Assembly (NCBI GenBank): GCA_903861445.1
Contig: CAIOUK010000116.1
Span: forward strand, 1 to 15,662
Origin: an uncultured Verrucomicrobia subdivision 3 bacterium
GTDB taxonomy: Bacteria; Verrucomicrobiota; Verrucomicrobiia; Limisphaerales; UBA11358
Direction: 5' to 3'
Length of the DNA: 15,662 nt
Numbering within the stretch: the first letter of the stretch is position 1; every line of letters begins with the position of its first letter. The translations under genes were made by a program, and so were the position numbers. The notes beneath the pieces are model-generated. The model did no database searches, was not told the origin of the DNA, and was given only the letters and a program-made list of their open reading frames with translations. Below, piece by piece: positions 8,901 through 13,935 of the stretch.

Positions 8901-9399
8901 AGTCTTCGCGGCGTTCGTGAAGAATGAAAATAATTTCGGCGATCTTTCCGCGTTGCCGACACCGACTTTCTTTTACGGCATGAAACCGGGGCAGGAAATT
9001 TCCGTGGAGATCGAGTCGGGCAAGACGTTGTTCATCCGGCTGGTAAATATCGGGGCCGTGGATGCCGAGGGCAAACGGCAGGTGAATTTTGAATTGAACG
9101 GCATGACCCGCCAACTCGCCGTCGTGGATCGTTCCGCCAAACCGACGGTGAAGGCGCGCGTGAAAGCCGATGCCGCCAAGCAGAATGAAGTCGGCGCGCC
9201 GATTCCCGGCCTCGTCACCGCGCTCGCGGTGAGCGTGGGCGCGAAGGTCGTGAAGGGCGACAAACTGCTCACGCTTGAAGCCATGAAGATGCAGACGACG
9301 ATTTACGCGCCGGCGGATGGCGTGGTGGACGAAATCTGCGTGGCGAACGGCGACGCACTGGAGAGCAAGGATTTGATTTTGAAGCTGCGCGCCGCTTGA
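5929..9399 (+). CDS. pyc: Pyruvate carboxylase, single-chain, biotin dependent
   Basis: A 1156-residue cytosolic enzyme that carboxylates pyruvate to oxaloacetate with ATP and bicarbonate, refilling the citric acid cycle and feeding gluconeogenesis. All domains are in the usual order and the length is normal. The biotin carboxylase part (about 10-460) has the Gly-rich ATP loop GGGGRGMR (171-178), QRRHQKVIE (241-249) and EMNPRIQVEHTVTE (298-311). The carboxyltransferase part starts at LLITDTTFRDAHQS (541-554). It has Asp550 and the HFHTHD ligands His748 and His750; Lys719 in LAIKDMAG is the expected carbamylated lysine. The C-terminal biotinyl domain has EAMKMQ with Lys1120 as the biotin site. 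The start at 5929 gives the standard N-terminus and has no Shine-Dalgarno site. A weak TTGCTT-17-TTTCAT promoter lies at 5887-5915. It stands alone between the sulfatase and aroB. Long open frames on the opposite strand are by-products of its codon bias. Confidence 0.97.
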   Translation: MSLNAAPIRQRKLLVANRSEIAIRVFRAATELGLRTVAIYAQEDRLAIHRFKADEAYVVGEGKGPVGAYLDIPSIIALAKEKGVDFIHPGYGFLSENAEFAKACEEAGIIFVGPRVDLLRNMGDKTAARALAQKVNVPVLPGTEDAIEDRAEALKIAKEIGFPLIIKAAFGGGGRGMRVVHKPGDLADLLDEAQGEAGRAFGNPAVFLERYIPRAKHIEVQILGDKHGKVVHLHERDCSVQRRHQKVIEIAPSVELDKNVRAELCAAAVKLCREIKYDNAGTVEFLYDQDTKEWFFIEMNPRIQVEHTVTEVITGLDLVRSQILIADGKPMHGKEVGIPAQEDIPRNGYAVQCRITTEDPENKFQPDYGRILTYRSAGGFGVRLDGGMGYGGAVVTPFYDSLLVKLTVSAQTFDAALQRMDRALREFRIRGVKTNIPFLENVIHNETFKSGQASTTLIDTTPELFKLKVKRDRATKLLTFIGDVTVNGNPQAKGYVPKENFVAARIPAHERKLQAPNGTRQLLLELGAKKFAEWTLKQKPLLITDTTFRDAHQSLFATRLRGYDMLAVAEAVAQRTPNLFSMEMWGGATFDTSMRFLHEDPWQRLRDLRASIPNICFQMLFRGSNAVGYSNYPDNAVAGFVKHAAASGMDIFRIFDSLNYLPNLTVAMDAVQETHAICEAAICYTGNILDPARDKYSLKYYVKLAKELEKMGAHILAIKDMAGLCKPAAASVLVKALKEEIGIPIHFHTHDTSGISAASVLSAAEAGVDIADLAIASMSGSTSQPNLNSIVAALQFTKRDTGLDLDALNEFADYWEQVRGYYAPFDTAPKSGSAEVYLHEMPGGQFTNLKEQAASMGLAQRWPEIARTYAEVNQLFGDIVKVTPSSKVVGDMTMFLVTRGIKPADVLNLDPGATPFPESVIDMIGGGLGQPLGGWPKKLQHVILGDRKPLKGRPGESLKPLNFKKIAEELSTKLKREATNDDVFSHIMYPEVFAAFVKNENNFGDLSALPTPTFFYGMKPGQEISVEIESGKTLFIRLVNIGAVDAEGKRQVNFELNGMTRQLAVVDRSAKPTVKARVKADAAKQNEVGAPIPGLVTALAVSVGAKVVKGDKLLTLEAMKMQTTIYAPADGVVDEICVANGDALESKDLILKLRAA

Positions 9400-9415
9400 A
9401 ATTGGATTTCCTTTT

Positions 9416-9449
9416 TTGACACGCGCGGGCGGCTGTCTATCCTTACGCC
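9416..9449 (+). promoter_or_regulatory. aroB promoter, leaderless-type geometry
   Basis: A perfect -35 TTGACA (9416-9421) is 16 bases from TATCCT (9438-9443), which ends six bases before the aroB ATG. Transcription would start at or beside the ATG. The 15 bases TATCCTTACGCCATG differ at one position from those at the start of the M20 gene. Confidence 0.6.
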
Positions 9450-10526
9450 ATGCGCATCGTTCAAGTTCCGCTCGGTCAACGCAGTTATTCCATCAAGGTC
9501 GGCGGCGGACTGCTGGCGCGGTTGGGCGCAGACTGCGCGCGGCTCAAGCTCGGCCGCCGCTGCGCGGTCATCACGGATTCCAATGTCGGCAGACATTATG
9601 CGAAGGCGGCGTTGAAATCGCTTGCGGCGGCTGGCTTTCAGCCGGTTCTTATCACCGTTCCCGCTGGGGAAAAATCCAAATGCCTTTCCGTCGTGGAAAA
9701 ATGTTGCGACCAGTTGGCAAAGCATCGGCTGGAGCGAAAATCTTTCATCGTCGCGCTCGGCGGCGGTGTGGTGGGCGACCTGGCAGGCTTTGTGGCGGCG
9801 ACGTATCTGCGCGGCATCCCGTTTGTGCAAGTGCCAACGACGTTGCTCGCGCAGGTGGACAGCTCCGTCGGCGGCAAGACCGGCGTGAATCTCAAGGCTG
9901 GCAAAAATCTGGTCGGCGCTTTTTATCAGCCACAACTGGTGTTGTGCGATCTTGACACGCTCAAAACCTTGCCGCGCCGCGAATATGTTTCCGGTCTCGC
10001 CGAGGTCATCAAATACGGCGTGATTTACGACGCGGCGTTGTTCGCGCGGTTGGAGCGTGATTTGCCGAAGCTTCTCCGGCGTGAAACCGCTTCACTGGCG
10101 GCCGTCATTGCCCGGTGTTGTGAAATCAAAGCGGAAGTCGTCGGGCAGGATGAAACCGAGAGCGGAGTGCGCGCGATTTTAAATTTCGGTCACACCATTG
10201 GTCACGCGATTGAGAACAGCTCTGGTTACGGAAAGTTTTTGCATGGCGAGGCGATTGCCATCGGCCAAGTAGCAGCGGCAAAATTATCGCAACAAATTCT
10301 TGGCCTGCCGGCGGGCGAAGTGGAACGGATCGAGCAACTGTTTGTCCGTGCCGGTCTGCCGGTGAAAATTAAGTTAGGCTCCGCGCTGCGGAAAAAACTG
10401 TTTGCCGCCATGTTGCTGGATAAAAAGGTCAGCGACGGAGAAGTGAAATTTGTGCTGGCGGAAAAAATCGGCCGCGTGCGTTTCGGTTGCAAAGTCGGGA
10501 TGGCGGCGGTCAACGGCGTTATTTGA
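9450..10526 (+). CDS. aroB: 3-dehydroquinate synthase
   Basis: A 358-residue cytosolic enzyme for the second step of the shikimate pathway, turning DAHP into 3-dehydroquinate with NAD+ and a divalent metal. Characteristic stretches are PAGEKSK (71-77), the NAD-binding GGGVVGDLAGFVAATYLRG (104-122), VPTTLLAQVDSSVGGKTGVN (128-147), GLAEVIKYG (182-190), LNFGHTIGHAIE (244-255) and LHGEAIAIG (264-272). Metal ligands are expected at Glu185, His248 and His265, all present. Length matches bacterial AroB. It starts 50 bases after the pyruvate carboxylase stop but has a good promoter of its own. It is not clustered with other shikimate genes here. A clear terminator follows only after the next small gene, so the two may be co-transcribed. 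The ATG choice is supported by the family N-terminus and the promoter position. Confidence 0.97.
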   Translation: MRIVQVPLGQRSYSIKVGGGLLARLGADCARLKLGRRCAVITDSNVGRHYAKAALKSLAAAGFQPVLITVPAGEKSKCLSVVEKCCDQLAKHRLERKSFIVALGGGVVGDLAGFVAATYLRGIPFVQVPTTLLAQVDSSVGGKTGVNLKAGKNLVGAFYQPQLVLCDLDTLKTLPRREYVSGLAEVIKYGVIYDAALFARLERDLPKLLRRETASLAAVIARCCEIKAEVVGQDETESGVRAILNFGHTIGHAIENSSGYGKFLHGEAIAIGQVAAAKLSQQILGLPAGEVERIEQLFVRAGLPVKIKLGSALRKKLFAAMLLDKKVSDGEVKFVLAEKIGRVRFGCKVGMAAVNGVI

Positions 10527-10628
10527 GCGGACATTCACAATTTTGCCGGCTCAAAACCGGACGCCGCCGATAAAAAATTAGATTGGCACGCGGTGTTTTT
10601 TTGAGTATTTCAAAAGACATCCAATTAT

Positions 10629-10730
10629 ATGGGATCACTGAAAAAACGCCGTAAGGCAAAAATCAACAAACACAAACGGCGCAAGAAGCTGCGCTTGAAT
10701 CGTCACAAGAAGCGCACCTGGCAGAAGTAA
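10629..10730 (+). CDS. 33-residue basic protein of the AURKAIP1/COX24 (bS22-like) type
   Basis: A tiny gene of 33 codons, starting MGSLKKRRK and ending HKKRTWQK, with 18 Lys/Arg and two His. It resembles the short bacterial proteins of the AURKAIP1/COX24 C-terminal family (Pfam COX24_C), one of which, 33 residues long, is small ribosomal subunit protein bS22 of mycobacteria. By analogy it likely sits in the 30S subunit bound to 16S rRNA. The opening MGS, the length and the spacing of basic clusters around KINKHKRRK support the assignment; function in this phylum is inferred. It lies 102 bases downstream of aroB, with a weak promoter candidate TTGGCA-17-TATTTC (10583-10611), and is followed by a strong terminator. 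No Shine-Dalgarno site is seen. Confidence 0.8.
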   Translation: MGSLKKRRKAKINKHKRRKKLRLNRHKKRTWQK

Positions 10731-10756
10731 TCTGTCAGCGCCATGTGATTTCACAG

Positions 10757-10801
10757 CCGTTCGCGGCGGTTGCCCGGCAGCCATCGCGAACGGTCTTTTT
10801 T
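10757..10801 (+). terminator. Intrinsic terminator after the bS22-like gene
   Basis: CCGTTCGCG (10757-10765) pairs perfectly with CGCGAACGG (10785-10793), followed by TCTTTTTT (10794-10801). The 19-base loop can form a smaller internal stem (GGTTGCC/GGCAGCC). It ends four bases before the likely DUF2203 start codon. Confidence 0.85.
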
Positions 10802-10804
10802 GCC

Positions 10805-11191
10805 GTGAAACATCGCTTTCAAAAACACTACACGCGGGATGAAGCCGAGGCGCTGCTGCCGCAATTGCGCGAATGGCTGGCGGAATTAAACCGCCTGCGC
10901 CTGGAGGTGGAGCGTTATGACCAGCGCCTGGGCGGCCTCAACACCGAAGGCCAGGACACGGGCGGTGAGACGGTGAACAACTGGATTCGCGCACTGGCCG
11001 GGATGCAGCGCGTTTTGGCGGAATTTCAGCGGCGCGAAATTTTCATCAAGGATTTGTCGCGCGGACTGGTGGATTTTCCGGCGCTTGTCGGCGGCAAGGA
11101 AGTTTTTCTCTGCTGGGAAGCCGACGAGGACAAAGTGGAATTTTGGCACGACCTCGACACTGGCTACGGCGGGCGCGAAAAGTTGCCGTGA
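10805..11191 (+). CDS. DUF2203 family protein
   Basis: A 128-residue soluble protein of uncharacterised family DUF2203. It opens with the typical pattern YTRDEAEALLPQLREWLAEL (10-29). After a helical middle come GLVDFPALVGGKEVFLCW (about 84-101) and the ending FWHDLDTGYGGR, both hallmarks of the family. The role is unknown; the conserved Trp, His and Asp residues in the tail are suggestive but unproven. The GTG at 10805 is chosen because it places the family motif at the usual distance. The only longer option, GTG at 10745, would translate through the terminator hairpin. Starting right after a T-tract, the gene has no visible Shine-Dalgarno site and its promoter is unclear. Its stop is one base from the stop of the convergent propeller gene. 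Confidence 0.85.
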   Translation: MKHRFQKHYTRDEAEALLPQLREWLAELNRLRLEVERYDQRLGGLNTEGQDTGGETVNNWIRALAGMQRVLAEFQRREIFIKDLSRGLVDFPALVGGKEVFLCWEADEDKVEFWHDLDTGYGGREKLP

Positions 11192-11192
11192 A

Positions 11193-12299
11193 TTATTTCG
11201 TCGCGCGCCCCGTGTGCTGCGGGTTGCCGCGCCACATCGGCCAGGGGCTTTTTGTTGTGGCGGCTGACTTCGTGATAGTTTGGATGGCGAGCAAATTATG
11301 GTTCGCCAAGTAAATTACGCCGTGTCCATCCATTGTCAGCGCATTGGCGATGTCGTTTTTTGTATCGAAACTCCAGAGCCGCCGCCCCTCGCGGTCGCTG
11401 GTCAAAATCATGTGCCAGGCGGACGACGCAAAATAGATGGTGCCATTCGGGCCGACCACGGGGGTGGAATCGCAGTTTGCTCCCGAGTCGAATTGCCAGC
11501 GCAATTTGCCGTCGGGGCTGATGGAGCAACACGTCAGATTCGCCGTCAGATACAGATTGCCCGCTGCGTCCAGCACCGGTGAACCCGCCGTGAACGCGCC
11601 CGTGTGCAGCTGCCAAAGCTCCGTGCCGTCCGGTCGCAGCGCGTAGCAATTTCCATCGGTGGAAGTAAAGTAGACTTCGCCGTTCGCGCCGAGGGCGGGC
11701 GAGCTTTGGATTTCCCCGCGTGTTGAAAACTGCCATTTCAATTTTCCGGTCGGCGTGAGCGCGTAAAAATTCTGGTCGTGCGAACCAAAATAAATCGTCC
11801 CATCCGCCGCCATGGCCGGCGAGGCGTCAATGACATTGCTGGTGGCAAATTGCCACTTGAGTGAACCATCCGGATTCACGGCGTAAAAGTTTTTGTCCCA
11901 TGAGCCGAAATAAACCGTGCCGTCGGCCGCCAATCCCGGCGAGGAATCCACCCACGCGCCGGTCGTGAATGTCCATTTCAGTTTTCCCGCCGCTGTGAGC
12001 GCGTAAAGTTTTCCGTCGCGGGCACCGAAATAAATTGTGCCGTCCGGCGCGACCGCCGGTGACGATTTGATTTCGCGCCCCGCCTTGAATTTCCATTTCA
12101 CCTGACCGTCGGGTGCCGCCGCCAACAGCCGGCCGCGAAAAGTTCCCACATAAACCGTGCCGTCCGGCGCGAGGGCAGGGGAGGATTCCGTGCCGTTGTC
12201 CTGCAGGTTGATACGCCAGAGATTCGTCGCGCCGGTATTCTGTGCGCGGCTGACGCTGAGCGATAGCCCGGCCAGCAGCAGAAAAACCCATGATTTCAT
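11193..12299 (-). CDS. Secreted PQQ-like beta-propeller repeat protein
   Basis: A 368-residue protein with a signal peptide (MKSWVFLLLAGLSLSVSRAQ), followed by about eight tandem repeats of roughly 40 residues. Each reads near SSPALAPDGTVYFG, then a variable loop, YAL, PDGKLKWQF. This is the outer membrane assembly factor BamB/PQQ_2-like pattern of an eight-bladed propeller. Blades 1-4 are nearly identical; later ones diverge (blade 6 has CCSISPDG). The tail contains WPMWRGNPQHTGRA, a motif often seen at one end of such propellers in environmental bacteria, which may close the ring. The residues binding PQQ in dehydrogenases are not evident, so it is probably a binding or scaffolding protein rather than an enzyme. 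The ATG at 12299 is preferred over one 14 codons upstream because it begins the signal peptide. It is transcribed divergently from trxB. Confidence 0.85.
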   Translation of the reverse strand: MKSWVFLLLAGLSLSVSRAQNTGATNLWRINLQDNGTESSPALAPDGTVYVGTFRGRLLAAAPDGQVKWKFKAGREIKSSPAVAPDGTIYFGARDGKLYALTAAGKLKWTFTTGAWVDSSPGLAADGTVYFGSWDKNFYAVNPDGSLKWQFATSNVIDASPAMAADGTIYFGSHDQNFYALTPTGKLKWQFSTRGEIQSSPALGANGEVYFTSTDGNCYALRPDGTELWQLHTGAFTAGSPVLDAAGNLYLTANLTCCSISPDGKLRWQFDSGANCDSTPVVGPNGTIYFASSAWHMILTSDREGRRLWSFDTKNDIANALTMDGHGVIYLANHNLLAIQTITKSAATTKSPWPMWRGNPQHTGRATK

Positions 12300-12390
12300 C
12301 GCCGCCAGTAAAACTTCAAAACCGCCGGACTGCAAATGCAAATGCCGCGGGCTTGCAACTTTTGCCGAGGCAGACTAACTTTCGCGGCCT
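12300..12390. promoter_or_regulatory. Divergent promoter region, propeller gene and trxB
   Basis: Leftward, TTGCAG (12335-12330) and TTTACT (12312-12307) are 17 bases apart, ending seven bases before the propeller ATG. Rightward, TTGCAA (12353-12358) and a weak TAACTT (12376-12381), also 17 bases apart, end nine bases before the trxB ATG. The two -35 boxes are back to back. Between and over them is an inverted repeat TGCAA-N11-TTGCA (12337-12357), a possible operator. All of this rests on motif matching. Confidence 0.4.
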
Positions 12391-13320
12391 ATGGAAAAAG
12401 TTGTCATCATTGGTTCCGGCCCGGCGGGCTGGACCGCCGCGCTTTACACCGCCCGCGCGCAACTTGCGCCGCTGGTGCTCACCGGCAAGCAGCCCGGCGG
12501 TTTGCTCACCACCACGAGCATCGTGGAAAATTTCCCCGGCTTTCCCGAAGGCGTGGACGGTTACGAACTGATGACGCGGATGCAGAAGCAGGCCGAACGT
12601 TTCGGCGCGAAGACCAGTTTTGGCGTCGTCGAGTCCGTGGATTTTTCGCAGAAACCGTTTCAACTCACCGTGGACGGTGAAAAAGTTTTGGCGGAAACGG
12701 TCATTATCGCCACCGGTGCGAGCCACAAGCATCTCGGCGTGCATGGCGAACATGAATTGGAAACCAAGGGTGTCACTTACTGCGCGACGTGCGACGGCGC
12801 GTTGCCGGCGTTTCGTAATCAGCCGCTCGTCGTGATCGGCGGCGGTGATTCCGCGTGCGAAGAGGCGCAATATCTCACGCGCTTCGGCTCCATCGTTTAT
12901 CTGGTTCACCGCCGCGACAGTTTGCGCGCGTCCAAAATCATGGCGGATCGCACGCTGGCGAATCCGAAAATCAAACCGATTTGGGATTCCGCCGTCACCG
13001 AGATTCTCGACGTGAAGCAGGACAATGTGACCGGTGTGAAATTGAAAAATCTCAAGACGGGCGAAGAAAACATTTTGCCGGTTGCGGGCGTGTTCATCGC
13101 CATCGGCCATGTGCCGAACACAGATTTGTTCAAGGGTAAAATCACCTTGGACGAGAACGGTTTCGTCGTGCCAGGGCAGGGGACGATGACGAACATTCCC
13201 GGCGTGTTTGTCGCGGGCGATTGCGCCGACCACGTTTATCGCCAGGCCATCACGGCGGCGGGCGCGGGCTGCGCGGCGGCGATTGATTGCGAGCGTTTTT
13301 TGGCGGCAGAGAGCCACTAA
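12391..13320 (+). CDS. trxB: Thioredoxin reductase (NADPH, FAD)
   Basis: A 309-residue cytosolic flavoprotein that passes electrons from NADPH to thioredoxin. It has the FAD-binding GSGPAGWTAALYTARA (8-23), GGLLTTTSIVENFPGF (36-51), the redox-active CATCDGALP (Cys131, Cys134), the NADPH site GGGDSACEEA and VHRRDSLRAS, and the final FAD motif GVFVAGDCADHVYRQAITAAGAG. Order and length are those of the low-molecular-weight TrxB type. Small departures are GGLLTTT where most members have GGQLTTT, and ALP where AFF or ALY usually follows CDG; neither should abolish activity. No thioredoxin gene is in the window. The nearby arsC is of the thioredoxin-dependent class, so TrxB is a plausible electron source for it, though the genes are not in one operon. 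Confidence 0.95.
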   Translation: MEKVVIIGSGPAGWTAALYTARAQLAPLVLTGKQPGGLLTTTSIVENFPGFPEGVDGYELMTRMQKQAERFGAKTSFGVVESVDFSQKPFQLTVDGEKVLAETVIIATGASHKHLGVHGEHELETKGVTYCATCDGALPAFRNQPLVVIGGGDSACEEAQYLTRFGSIVYLVHRRDSLRASKIMADRTLANPKIKPIWDSAVTEILDVKQDNVTGVKLKNLKTGEENILPVAGVFIAIGHVPNTDLFKGKITLDENGFVVPGQGTMTNIPGVFVAGDCADHVYRQAITAAGAGCAAAIDCERFLAAESH

Positions 13321-13330
13321 ATTCCGCCGT

Positions 13331-13359
13331 TTGACAGGGTCTAGGTTCGCGTTTATGAT
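13331..13359 (+). promoter_or_regulatory. Strong sigma70 promoter of the hemerythrin gene
   Basis: TTGACA (13331-13336, perfect) and TATGAT (13354-13359, five of six) are separated by the ideal 17 bases. The predicted start near 13366 would leave a leader of about 25 bases containing the Shine-Dalgarno site. Confidence 0.75.
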
Positions 13360-13379
13360 GCCCGCCGGATAGCTTGAAT

Positions 13380-13384
13380 GGAGG
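13380..13384 (+). promoter_or_regulatory. Shine-Dalgarno site of the hemerythrin gene
   Basis: GGAGG lies six bases before the ATG at 13391. It is the only strong Shine-Dalgarno site I see in the window, and it fixes the start of the hemerythrin gene. Confidence 0.8.
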
Positions 13385-13390
13385 TTATTT

Positions 13391-13804
13391 ATGCTGGTTT
13401 GGAGCGAACAATTTTCTACCGGTCACAAGGCGATGGATAAACAACATCAGGTGTTGTTTGATAATGTCAATCGGCTTGAAGGTTTGCTGGCGCGAACCAA
13501 TTATACCCGCCAAGAAATTGAATTTATTCTATCCACCGTTAATCTTCTAGAATCCTACGCGAAAGAACATTTCAAGTTGGAAGAAGAATGCATGGACAGA
13601 TTTAGCTGTCCCGCCCATCAAATAAATCAGACCGCCCATCTGGATTTTTTGGCCGCCGTCGAGAAATACCAGAAAAAATGCCGGACTGCCGGCTTTCGGC
13701 TCGAAGTCTTGAAGGAATTGCATCAGTTCATGCTCGACTGGCTTCAGGAGCATATCATGCGGATTGATGTGCAGCTCAAGCCCTGCATCGCGGCATCCAA
13801 GTAG
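13391..13804 (+). CDS. Bacteriohemerythrin, single-domain
   Basis: A 137-residue four-helix-bundle protein of the hemerythrin family, which binds O2 (or senses O2 or iron) at a di-iron centre. Ligands fitting the family pattern are His19 (MDKQHQ), His60 and Glu64 (EHFKLEEE), His83 (HLDF), and His121 and Asp126 (HIMRID). The family's HxxxH pair after the second helix should give His at 79 and 83, but residue 79 is Asn (codon AAT). A His at 76 lies one turn earlier and might substitute. The N-terminus MLVWSEQFSTGHKAMDKQH is typical of bacteriohemerythrins. The protein has no signal peptide or fused signalling domain. It has its own strong promoter and Shine-Dalgarno site, unlike neighbours trxB and gap, so it is probably well expressed. 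Its role could be O2 storage or delivery, or stress protection; it cannot be decided from sequence. Confidence 0.9.
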   Translation: MLVWSEQFSTGHKAMDKQHQVLFDNVNRLEGLLARTNYTRQEIEFILSTVNLLESYAKEHFKLEEECMDRFSCPAHQINQTAHLDFLAAVEKYQKKCRTAGFRLEVLKELHQFMLDWLQEHIMRIDVQLKPCIAASK

Positions 13805-13898
13805 GTGTGACCGACAAAATCCGGCGAGGCTTTGGCAAGATTGTTCAGGAATTCATAATTGACGGTGGCGGCTTCACAGCTAAAATGCTCGCTCGGTT

Positions 13899-13935
13899 TT
13901 GCGAACCATTTACCAAAAGAAACTAATAAACATTT
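13899..13935 (+). promoter_or_regulatory. Possible gap promoter
   Basis: TTGCGA (13899-13904) and ACTAAT (13922-13927) are 17 bases apart, each four of six to consensus. The -10 ends eight bases before the gap ATG, which would give an mRNA with almost no leader. No Shine-Dalgarno site is present. Confidence 0.4.

Noticed and set aside
7042..9114. 690-codon open frame antisense to pyruvate carboxylase (and a similar one at 5854-7023)
   Set aside because: It mirrors a complete, highly conserved gene with GC-biased third positions. The translation is rich in Arg and His with no family features.
10540..10560. Hairpin CCGG-CTCAAAA-CCGG after aroB as a terminator
   Set aside because: Only a 4-bp self-palindromic stem without an adjacent T-tract.
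11189..11195. Terminator between the convergent DUF2203 and propeller genes
   Set aside because: The stops are one base apart and I see no hairpin with a T-tract on either side.
12316..13317. 333-codon open frame antisense to trxB
   Set aside because: TrxB is intact with all motifs; the antisense product has no recognisable domain.
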